Assembly: GCA_021793055.1 (NCBI GenBank)
Contig: JAJYTL010000172.1
Location: 1-7,045, forward strand
Direction of reading: 5' to 3'
Length of the DNA: 7,045 bases
Origin: Pseudomonadota bacterium
Lineage (GTDB): Bacteria; Pseudomonadota; Alphaproteobacteria; Ferrovibrionales; Ferrovibrionaceae
The position numbers were made by a program, and so were the translations under genes. Positions 1 to 6,095 of this stretch are shown here, in pieces; within the stretch, counting starts at the first letter, position 1; each line of letters starts with the position of its first letter. The notes under the pieces were generated by a model. It worked only from the letters and a program-made list of their open reading frames with translations, had not been told where the DNA came from and ran no database searches.

Positions 1-517
1 GCCCGACGCGCGTACTCACGGCGACCAGCGTCGCCACCATCGCGGCGCGGAACGGCATGTCGTACCAGCGGCGCACCGTCACCGGCATCGCTCGGCCGCA
101 GAAGTGGCGGCCGAAGGGCGGACAAATCGCCCGCACGGCGACGTTGAGCGCAGCGGAAGCCGGCACGCTCCAGGGCACGGCGCGGCCCAGCAGCGCGAAG
201 CCGAGCCACGTCGCGACCGCCGTCGCGAGGCTCGCCGCCAAGCCGCGCGACGGCGCCGTCACGGTATAGGCGGCGCAAAAGGCGATGTTCGCCGCGTTGA
301 CGACTAGGCTCGCCAGCGCGCTCGCCGCGATGAACGCCGCAATATGATCGAGCGCGAGAAAGATGTAGGTCGGCCCGGCGGAAATCGGCAAGGTCGCGAT
401 CATGGCACCGATCAACGGCCCGAAGACCTCGGCCGCGACACTAGCGACAATCACCAGCGCCGCGGTGATCGCCATCCGGATCGCCAGGATCAACCCGAAC
501 AGAAAAGCCGAACGCAT
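1..517 (-). CDS. Small multi-pass membrane protein, function unknown (partial, 3' end outside window)
   Basis: A minus-strand frame stays open from an ATG at 517-515 to the window edge: 172 codons, no stop. The start MRSAFLFGLILAI is preceded by a good Shine-Dalgarno (AGGAG, plus-strand 526-530) eight bases upstream, which decides the start. The product is very hydrophobic. Likely membrane segments lie near residues 3-25, 31-55, 58-86, 93-112 and 117-133. A basic stretch near 137-151 (GRHFCGRAMPVTVRRWYD) follows, then another hydrophobic stretch from about 156. Residues 33-56 (GPLIGAMIATLPISAGPTY and onward) are rich in Gly and Pro and look like the conserved core. I do not recognise a named family; an integral inner-membrane protein, perhaps a transporter, is as far as the sequence goes. 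It lies downstream of and co-directional with the interrupted LysR gene, so the LysR product may once have controlled it. No signal peptide distinct from the first membrane helix is visible. Confidence 0.72.
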   Translation of the reverse strand, partial: MRSAFLFGLILAIRMAITAALVIVASVAAEVFGPLIGAMIATLPISAGPTYIFLALDHIAAFIAASALASLVVNAANIAFCAAYTVTAPSRGLAASLATAVATWLGFALLGRAVPWSVPASAALNVAVRAICPPFGRHFCGRAMPVTVRRWYDMPFRAAMVATLVAVSTRVG

Positions 518-582
518 CGAAACATCTCCTCACGACGCCGCGCCCCGCGACGTCATCCCATGCCGATACTGGGTAACCGCCG

Positions 583-640
583 TTGATTACACAAATGCAT
601 GATTTAACTTATGCTTATGCGCATTCTTAATGATTAAGGA
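583..640. promoter_or_regulatory. AT-rich stretch with short palindromes upstream of the membrane-protein gene
   Basis: In a GC-rich window this stretch is strikingly AT-rich. It sits 65-120 bases upstream of the membrane-protein start and overlaps the 3' end of the LysR frame. It holds ATGCAT at 595-600, a tandem CTTATGC/CTTATGC sharing one base at 608-620, the palindrome ATGCGCAT at 617-624 (within ATGC-N6-GCAT, 611-624), and the dyad CTTAAT-G-ATTAAG at 626-638. On the minus strand TGTAAT (about 592-587) resembles a -10 box, but I see no convincing -35. Likely a promoter/operator region; which protein binds is unknown. Confidence 0.4.
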
Positions 641-1532
641 GCGCCGCGGCGACGCCCTCCTGAAAATGCGTCACCGCCGCCTGCAGGCTGCCCGGCGCGC
701 CGCCTTGCACCATCGCGATCCGGCCATCGAGAGCGAAATCAGAAACCGCGACGAGCCGCAGGTGGCGGCGCCACGGCGACGCGGCGAGACGCCGCCCCGG
801 CACCAGGCCGCGCCCGAGGCCGCGCGCAATCAAGGAGAGCTGCAGATCGTAGCCCGGAACCTCCGCCGCAATCTGCAGCGTCACTTTTTGCCGGTCGAAG
901 ACCCGCTGCAGCGCCGCGCGATAGCCGCAGGCTGGCGGGCTCAGAATCCAGGCGTCCTCGGCAAGATCGCGGAGCCGCAAGCGCCGCGCCGCGCTTCGCC
1001 CGGCTTCGCTCGACCGCGCGGCGACGACGGCGACGCGCTCGCCCCCGATCCCGGCCGCCGTCAGGCCCGCGGACAGCTTGTGGCGGTCCGTGATCAGCGC
1101 GACCGCGTAATCGAGCCCGCCGCTTGGCACCGCCGCGATCAGCTGCGAGGTCTAATCGGCGGCGACGTTAAGACGCAGGGCGGGGAAGCGGCGGCGAAGA
1201 CCGTCGATGGGCGCGGCAAGCACCACCTCGGCCTGACTATGGGCGATGCCGATGCGAAGCTCGTCGGCCGGCTCGCCCGTCGCGCTGGCGCTCGCCTCCA
1301 GCTCCGCCGCCTTCAGCGCGCGGCGGCAATATTCCAGCGCCGTCCGCCCGGCTGCCGTCAAGGCGCGCGGCTTCGCGCGCCGGTCGAGCAGCGCCGCGAC
1401 GCCCATCAGCGCCTCGAAATTCTGCAGCCGCCGCGTGATCGCCGGCTGGGTCAGGCCGAGGCGAAGCGCCGCCCGGTGGAGCGAGCCGGTCTCGGCCACG
1501 GCGACAAAGGCTTTCACGTCCGCCAGGTTCAT
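627..1532 (-). pseudogene. LysR-family transcriptional regulator interrupted by an in-frame amber codon
   Basis: The frame begins at an ATG at 1532 and encodes a typical LysR N-terminus: MNLADVKAFVAVAETGSLHR, then a winged helix-turn-helix over about residues 1-60 with AALRLGLTQPAITRRLQNFE as the recognition part. The linker helix follows, then the start of the effector-binding domain (ELRIGIAHSQAEVVLAAPI). Codon 127 is TAG (plus-strand 1152-1154). Beyond it the same frame continues (TSQLIAAVPSGGLDYAVALI and onward) through the second half of the substrate-binding fold to a TAA at 627. Read through, the protein is 301 positions long, normal for the family, so the lesion is one substitution, for example TGG or CAG to TAG, not an indel. 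The truncated 126-residue product keeps the DNA-binding domain but lacks most of the effector domain. A GTG at 1130 could restart translation but has no Shine-Dalgarno. Codon use is otherwise ordinary (third positions roughly 90% G/C in a hand sample of the first 34 codons), so decay is recent, or this is a sequencing error or strain-specific mutation. Target genes are unknown; LysR regulators often act on adjacent genes. Confidence 0.85.
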
Positions 1533-1540
1533 GACGAAAA

Positions 1541-1546
1541 ATCATA
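1541..1546 (-). promoter_or_regulatory. Possible -10 element of the LysR gene
   Basis: On the minus strand the bases just before the LysR ATG are AT-rich and contain TATGAT, one mismatch from the TATAAT consensus, only eight bases from the start codon. No Shine-Dalgarno is visible before this ATG. If the box is real, transcription would start at or within a few bases of the ATG, giving a leaderless or nearly leaderless mRNA. No good -35 hexamer lies 16-18 bases upstream, so this is tentative. Confidence 0.25.
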
Positions 1547-1593
1547 AATATTTTCAGGTTATGCGGCTACGCGTGAACGCGCCGAAACTGTCG

Positions 1594-1610
1594 CCGTTTC
1601 CCGGAAACGG
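1594..1610. repeat. Perfect 17-bp inverted repeat (8-bp arms), candidate operator
   Basis: CCGTTTCC-C-GGAAACGG is a perfect dyad with a one-base centre. It lies 62-78 bases upstream of the LysR start, in the 259-base gap between the ligase stop and the LysR start. The one-base spacer makes a stable RNA hairpin unlikely but suits a dimeric DNA-binding protein. Its distance from the start resembles the usual place of LysR autoregulatory sites. It does not show the classic T-N11-A spacing with long flanking dyad, so another regulator is possible. Confidence 0.4.
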
Positions 1611-1679
1611 GGCCGGTTGAACGGCGGACCTACGGATTGCGTAGCCTGCGCCCCTATCGGCAGCCCGGATCGCGACGTC

Positions 1680-1706
1680 GATCGGCGCGGAGACGCCGCG
1701 CCGATC
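1680..1706. terminator. Perfect 11-bp stem hairpin downstream of the ligase gene
   Basis: GATCGGCGCGG at 1680-1690 and CCGCGCCGATC at 1696-1706 are exact reverse complements around a 5-base loop. This gives a very stable stem about 85 bases past the ligase stop on the minus strand. There is no T-run on either side, so it is not a classical intrinsic terminator. It may protect the 3' end of the transcript, pause polymerase or assist factor-dependent termination. The remaining bases of the 1533-1791 gap show no gene that I can support. Confidence 0.45.
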
Positions 1707-1791
1707 CGCCACGATATCAAGGGACTGCACTTCGACGCGTAACCGCGACGGACCGGGGAGCCGCCGCGCTGTGGCGCCTGACCACAGGCCG

Positions 1792-3843
1792 TCAGGTGGC
1801 CTGCCGCCCCAGGTAGTTCCTCGCGAACGCCAGGTACCAATCCAGGCAAGCCGGATTGGCCATCGCATCCTTGTTGATGACTTTCTCGACGGGATGGCCA
1901 AGTAAAAGCTTCTTGATCGGCAGTTCCTGCTTCTTGCCGGAAAGAGTGCGCGGAATCTCCGGGACGGCGATAATCTCGTTCGGCAGAAACCGGCGCGACA
2001 GGCCGGCTTCGATCGCGCCGTTGATCTTGGCCCGCATCTGTGCGTCCAGCGCAATGCCCTCGCGCAGTACCACGAACAGCGGCATATAGCTGTCGCGCCC
2101 GAGGTATTCGAGGTCGACGACCATGGAGTCCAGGACTTCCGGCAGTATCTCCACCGCAGAATAGAGTTCGCTCGTACCCATGCGCAGCCCATGGCGGTTG
2201 ATCGTCGCGTCGCTGCGGCCATAAATAACGCAAGCGCCGTCCGGATCGATTTTCAGCCAGTCACCGTGCCGCCAGACCGGCCCCCGTCCGCTGCCGTCGA
2301 AATTATCGGGATAGGTCTCGAAATAGCTGGCGTGATAGCGCCGATCGCCGTCGTCGTTCCAGAAGCGCAACGGCATCGAGGGCAGCGGTTCGGTGCAGAC
2401 AAGCTCGCCGACCTCCCCGGTTACGGCCCGACCCCGATCGTCGAACGCCTCAACGGCGCAGCCCAGCAGCCGACACTGCATCGCGCCCGGCGTCTGTGGC
2501 AATTCGCGGTTTCCGCCGATGAACGCCCCGGCGAAGTCAGTGCCGCCGGATATGTTCGCCCACCACATGTCGGCCTGCGCGCGGCTGCCATTAACCTTGG
2601 CGAGGGCCGCAAAGCGCGCGTTGAACCAGCTCTGCGTATCGGCGCTGAGCGGCGAACCGGTCGACCCGAGGGCGCGCAGCCGCGAGAGGTCGCCGACGGA
2701 TCCGAGATCGACGTCCGCCTTCATGCAGTTCGCGAAGAACGCCGCGCCCGCGCCAAAGAACGTTACGCCGGTATCGGCGACAAAGCGCCACAACGTCGTC
2801 CAATCCGGGTTGTCCTTCGACCCGCCGGGACTTCCGTCGAAGATGCAGCAGGTGGTTCCATTGAGAAGACCGTTGGCTTGGCAATTCCACATCACCCAGC
2901 CGGTCGAGCTGTACCAATGGAATCGCTCGCCAAAGGCGTTCGACTGATAGCTGCAGCCGATGTCGTTATGCAGCGCCATGAGCGGCAGCGCGACGATCAT
3001 GACGCCGCCATGGCCGTGAACGATCGGCTTCGGCAGCCCCGTGGTTCCGCTCGAATAGACAATCCAAAGCGGGTGGTCGAACGGCAGCCAGGCCGGTTCG
3101 AAGGCATCGATCGCCGCGTTTCGCTCGGAAAATATCGCCGAGAGCCGGGGATCGGACGCCGCCGGATTTGCGTCGCCATCGCCCCGCAGAATGACGTGCT
3201 CGACGGTTGGAAGCGATCGCCGCAGCTCCTCGACAACGGCGCGCCGATCGTGCCACCGGCCAGCATAGGTGACGGCCTCGCAGGCGATCAGAACTTTCGG
3301 CTCGATCTGCTTGAAGCGGTCGATCACTGCGGGAGCGGCCATATCGGGCGCGCAAACGCTCCAGATCGCGCCGATGCTCGCCACGGCGAGAAACGCGATG
3401 ATGGTTTCGGGGATGTTCGGCAGATAGGCCGCGACGCGGTCGCCAGGACTTACGCCCTTGTCCTTCAGGTACAAGGCGAGCGCCGCGGCGCTTCGGCGCA
3501 GCTCGGACCAGCTCGTTTCCTTCGGCACGCCGTCTTCGCCGCTGCTGATGATCGCCGGCTGGCCGGCGGCCTCCGCCGCCGCCGTGTGCCGGAACACCTG
3601 ATGGGCGTAATTCACCGACGCGCCCGGAAACCAGATCGCGCCGGGCATCTTTCGTTCGGCCAGCACGGCGCGAAACGGCGTCGGCGAGCGCAGGTCGAAA
3701 TAGTCCCACATGCTCCGCCAAAAGGCGTCAAGGTCGCGCACCGACCAGCGCCGCATCTCCTCGTAGTCGGCGAAACTCAAGCCGCGTTGCTCCTCAAGCC
3801 AGCGGCGATAAAGCGCGATTTCGGGGACATGAGGTGATGGCAT
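1792..3843 (-). CDS. Acetoacetate--CoA ligase-type AMP-forming acyl-CoA synthetase
   Basis: A 683-residue cytoplasmic enzyme of the ANL (adenylate-forming) superfamily. It activates a short acid, in the closest family acetoacetate, with ATP to an acyl-AMP and then transfers it to CoA. Motifs in order: the N-terminal cap (residues about 1-85, WFPGASVNYA at 71-80); the phosphate-binding loop IVYSSGTTGLPKPIVHGHGG at 261-280; the aromatic pocket region FHWYSSTGWVMWN at 308-320; SGGTDFAGAFIGGN at 432-445; the ribose-binding Asp in WRHGDW (residue 528); the hinge IYGRSDATINRHGLRMGTSE at 540-559; and the catalytic Lys in TLSGKK (residue 637). The motifs SGGTD...GGN and GRSDATINRHG...GTSELY are typical of acetoacetyl-CoA synthetases rather than acetyl-CoA synthetases. 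The start chosen at 3843 (MPSPHVPEI) gives the expected family N-terminus, with a weak GGAAG before it. The frame stays open upstream to 4038, but that part is Arg/Ala-rich and looks non-coding. It follows the GMC gene by 196 bases. The exact substrate is inferred from family and may differ. Confidence 0.9.
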   Translation of the reverse strand: MPSPHVPEIALYRRWLEEQRGLSFADYEEMRRWSVRDLDAFWRSMWDYFDLRSPTPFRAVLAERKMPGAIWFPGASVNYAHQVFRHTAAAEAAGQPAIISSGEDGVPKETSWSELRRSAAALALYLKDKGVSPGDRVAAYLPNIPETIIAFLAVASIGAIWSVCAPDMAAPAVIDRFKQIEPKVLIACEAVTYAGRWHDRRAVVEELRRSLPTVEHVILRGDGDANPAASDPRLSAIFSERNAAIDAFEPAWLPFDHPLWIVYSSGTTGLPKPIVHGHGGVMIVALPLMALHNDIGCSYQSNAFGERFHWYSSTGWVMWNCQANGLLNGTTCCIFDGSPGGSKDNPDWTTLWRFVADTGVTFFGAGAAFFANCMKADVDLGSVGDLSRLRALGSTGSPLSADTQSWFNARFAALAKVNGSRAQADMWWANISGGTDFAGAFIGGNRELPQTPGAMQCRLLGCAVEAFDDRGRAVTGEVGELVCTEPLPSMPLRFWNDDGDRRYHASYFETYPDNFDGSGRGPVWRHGDWLKIDPDGACVIYGRSDATINRHGLRMGTSELYSAVEILPEVLDSMVVDLEYLGRDSYMPLFVVLREGIALDAQMRAKINGAIEAGLSRRFLPNEIIAVPEIPRTLSGKKQELPIKKLLLGHPVEKVINKDAMANPACLDWYLAFARNYLGRQAT

Positions 3844-4039
3844 GATCTTCCACTTGCACGGGACTGCGGGACGGCGGTTCGGCCGGGGCCTCACCATAGC
3901 AGAACGGGCGATGTCATAGCGATAGCGCCTGCACCGCCTGCAATGGGCGCGCGCCCGGTGCGATCGATCGCCCGGCCGGCCAGAACCAACGGCGCGGGCG
4001 CCGCGGGCCGCGCATGCCTGCGCGCCGCAGATGGGCACG
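3844..4039. other. GC-rich intergenic spacer with clustered palindromes between GMC and ligase genes
   Basis: No gene is supported here. The spacer holds perfect palindromes GGGCGCGCGCCC (3945-3956), CGATCGATCG (3961-3970), GGCCGGCC (3974-3981) and GCATGC (4012-4017). It also has a possible stem GCGCGG/CCGCGC (3992-3997 with 4008-4013) and a short direct repeat CGCCTGCA at 3926-3933 and 3935-3942. There is no T-run, so no classical terminator. It could attenuate read-through from the oxidoreductase into the ligase or carry a separate ligase promoter, but no -35/-10 pair stands out. Confidence 0.35.
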
Positions 4040-5677
4040 CTAGACGGCGGCGCTTGGCAACGGCTCGCGCCCGCGCACGAGGTCCGCGCCCTTCTCGCCG
4101 ATCATCATCGTCGCGGCATTCAGGTTCGCGGAAAGCATCATTGGCATAATCGAGGCATCGATCACCCGCAGGCGCTCCATGCCGTGGACGCGTAGCTGGT
4201 CGTCGACAACCGCCTCCGGATTCGTCGCCGGGCCCATCTTGCACGTCCCCATCGGATGGAAGGTCGTCGTTCCGCGCTGCTTCGCGACCGCCAGGAGCTC
4301 GTCGTCGGTCCGCACATGCGGCCCCGGAACGTCCTCGCCCGCGTAGTAGGGCTTCAGCGGATCTGAGGCGAGCAGCTTGCGCGCCAGCTTCATCGCCGCC
4401 AGAAGAACCCGGCGGTCATGCTCCTCGGCAAGATAGTTGGGCTGGATCATCGGCTGCGCGAAGGGATCGCTTGAGCCAATGCGAACGTATCCCCTGCTTT
4501 CCGGCCGCTGCTGCCAGGCGGCCACCGTCATGCCGGGCTCCCGCTCCAACTCGCCCTGCACGCCGTCGTTGTAGCTCGCCGGCGTGAACGTCATCTGGAT
4601 GTCCGAGCTCTCGGCCCGCTCGCCCGAATGCCAGAAGCAATAGACCAGCGTCGGGTTCAGCGACAAGATGCCCTGGCGCGTCGTCATCCACTTCAGGACT
4701 TCCCAGGCTAGGCTGAGGCCGCGCGACTTCTCGTTGATCGTCGCGATGTTCTTCACCCGCGCGACCAGGCGGGGCGCATAGTGATCTCGCAGGTTCTGGC
4801 CAACGCCGGGCAGCGCGTGGCGGACGTCGATGCCGTGCGACCGCAAGAGGTCCGCGGGCCCTATGCCCGAAAGCTGCAGGAGCTGCGGCGAATTGTACGC
4901 CCCGCCGGAGAGAATAACTTCGCGACCGGCGCGCACCTCCTTGTCGACGCCGTTGCGTCCGCCTTGCCGGTAACGGATGCCGACCGCCGTCTTGCCGTCG
5001 AGAATGATGCCCGTCACGTGCGCCTTCGTAATCACGCGCAAGTTCGGCCGCTTCATGGCGGGGTGCAGATAGGCGCCCGCCGTGCTCACGCGCCGGCCGT
5101 TGAACGTCGTCCTCTGGACGTAGGATACGCCCTCCTGCTTCTCGCCGTTGTAGTCGGTGTTGCGCGGAATGCCGTTCTGGACGCAGCCCGCGATGAAGGC
5201 GTCACAGAGCGGATGGCGCCAGTCGAGATCGGTGACCCGCACCTGGCCCTCGCGCCCGCGGTAGATCTCGTCCCCCGGGCCGATCCGCCGTTCGGTCCGC
5301 CGGAAATAGGGCAGGACATCGGCATATCCCCAGCCGCGGTTGCCGAATTGCGCCCAAGTGTCGAAATCCAAGCGCTGACCACGGTTGTAGACATGGCCGT
5401 TGATCGAGCTGGAGCCGCCGAGCGTCTTGCCGCGCGGGGCATAGATGCGTCGCCCGCCGGTCCAGGCGCCTTCCTCCATCTCGTATTTCCAGTTCACGCG
5501 CGCGTCATAGAACGTCTTCATGAAACCCGCGGGGATGTGGATGAACGGATTCCAGTCATGGCCGCCGGCCTCCAGAATGGCGACCGTGACGTTCGCGTCC
5601 TCGCTCAATCTGCTTGCGACGATACTGCCGGCCGAGCCGGCGCCAACGATGACGTAATCGAAGGATTCCAAGTCCAT
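4040..5677 (-). CDS. GMC-family FAD-dependent oxidoreductase (choline/alcohol dehydrogenase-like)
   Basis: A 545-residue flavoenzyme of the glucose-methanol-choline family, which oxidises an alcohol to an aldehyde or ketone. The N-terminus MDLESFDYVIVGAGSAG carries the FAD dinucleotide loop (Gly12, 14, 17), with Glu36 in ILEAGG for the ribose. GMC signature 1 spans about 82-105 (GKTLGGSSSING) and signature 2 about 258-273 (GGAYNSPQLLQLSGIG). The catalytic pair is His474 (TTFHPMGTCKMG) and Asn520 (NLNAATMMIGEKGAD), the His/Asn arrangement of choline-dehydrogenase-like members. Length is normal for a bacterial dehydrogenase, and no secretion signal is visible, so it is probably cytoplasmic or membrane-associated, passing electrons to a carrier. 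The start at 5677 puts the FAD fold at the usual distance from the N-terminus, but the purine run GGGGAG abuts the ATG. An alternative ATG at 5749 would add 24 Pro/Ala-rich residues and lacks a clear Shine-Dalgarno. The frame is open back to 5959, but that part reads as non-coding. The natural alcohol cannot be told from sequence. Confidence 0.9.
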   Translation of the reverse strand: MDLESFDYVIVGAGSAGSIVASRLSEDANVTVAILEAGGHDWNPFIHIPAGFMKTFYDARVNWKYEMEEGAWTGGRRIYAPRGKTLGGSSSINGHVYNRGQRLDFDTWAQFGNRGWGYADVLPYFRRTERRIGPGDEIYRGREGQVRVTDLDWRHPLCDAFIAGCVQNGIPRNTDYNGEKQEGVSYVQRTTFNGRRVSTAGAYLHPAMKRPNLRVITKAHVTGIILDGKTAVGIRYRQGGRNGVDKEVRAGREVILSGGAYNSPQLLQLSGIGPADLLRSHGIDVRHALPGVGQNLRDHYAPRLVARVKNIATINEKSRGLSLAWEVLKWMTTRQGILSLNPTLVYCFWHSGERAESSDIQMTFTPASYNDGVQGELEREPGMTVAAWQQRPESRGYVRIGSSDPFAQPMIQPNYLAEEHDRRVLLAAMKLARKLLASDPLKPYYAGEDVPGPHVRTDDELLAVAKQRGTTTFHPMGTCKMGPATNPEAVVDDQLRVHGMERLRVIDASIMPMMLSANLNAATMMIGEKGADLVRGREPLPSAAV

Positions 5678-5760
5678 CTCCCCAACTCGCTCGCCCGGTC
5701 CCGGCGCGGCCAATCCGGACGATCGCTCAGCGGGCGGTGCGGCGGTCATGTTAGTTCGGA

Positions 5761-5776
5761 TGGCATTCCGATGCCA
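5761..5776. repeat. Inverted repeat TGGCAT-N4-ATGCCA upstream of the GMC gene
   Basis: Perfect 6-bp arms (5761-5766 and 5771-5776) around TCCG. The repeat lies about 85-100 bases upstream of the preferred GMC start, and only 12-27 bases before the alternative ATG at 5749. It could be an operator, or a hairpin that would mask the alternative start. Its presence mildly favours the downstream start. Confidence 0.3.
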
Positions 5777-6067
5777 ACGCCGGTGCCGGTGTCGCGCGGG
5801 GCGCCGGAGGCAAACGGCAGCTACCGCGGGCCGGACCGGGCCCGGCGTACAGGTCCGGATTTCCCGGATGGACGCCAACCGGTTGATCGTCTGGCTGCCC
5901 GGCGTCGGCGCCTGGACCCGTTCCAACTTCGGTCCGGGGCCATGCGACGTTTCGAACATGGATATTCTCGCGCAGTTCTGGCACCTACGACGGTCGCCGC
6001 GTGCTAACCTCCGTCGCGCCGGCCGGCACGGGATTCGAAGAGAGATCCAGCCGGGGTAACGCTAAAG

Positions 6068-6087
6068 TATCATTTTGATAAGAATCA
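6068..6087. promoter_or_regulatory. Overlapping AT-rich dyads upstream of the isocitrate dehydrogenase-like gene
   Basis: TATCA-TTT-TGATA (6068-6080) overlaps TGAT-AAGA-ATCA (6076-6087), ending eight bases before the ATG at 6096. The sequence TGATAAGAATCATTG has partial likeness to a Fur-type 7-1-7 box (about 10 of 14 positions by eye). Placed between promoter and start codon, a bound protein would be expected to repress. The regulator's identity is uncertain. Confidence 0.3.
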
Positions 6088-6095
6088 TTGAGCCG

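Larger units (their letters stand above)
5750..6095. other. Divergent intergenic region between the GMC and NAD-type isocitrate dehydrogenase genes
   Basis: This stretch separates two divergently transcribed genes and presumably carries both promoters. Most of it is GC-rich with no gene that I can support. Frames that stay open across it are rich in Arg, Pro and Gly and match no family. The only clear AT-rich part is the end at about 6061-6090, just before the plus-strand gene. I could not identify a confident -35/-10 pair for the GMC gene. Confidence 0.45.

Noticed and set aside
1130..1160. Frameshift as the cause of the LysR break
   Set aside because: The two LysR halves are separated by an exact multiple of three bases and share one frame, so a substitution suffices.
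630..1547. Plus-strand frame open through the whole LysR region
   Set aside because: The product is Arg-rich and unlike any family, whereas the minus strand gives both LysR domains despite the amber codon.
2191..3837. Long open plus-strand frame (over 540 codons) opposite the ligase gene
   Set aside because: Its product is Arg/Ala/Gly-rich with no domain, while the minus strand encodes a complete conserved enzyme; a typical antisense shadow in GC-rich DNA.
5678..5959. 94-codon N-terminal extension of the GMC oxidoreductase from an ATG at 5959
   Set aside because: The added residues are Arg/Pro-rich without a signal or domain, and would place the FAD fold far from the usual N-terminal position.
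5976..5992. CTGGCACC resembling a sigma-54 -24 element
   Set aside because: No TTGC-type -12 element follows at the required spacing.
4781..6007. Open plus-strand frame of about 400 codons opposite the GMC gene and its upstream region
   Set aside because: Low-complexity Arg/Ala/Val composition with no recognisable family, antisense to a well-conserved flavoenzyme.
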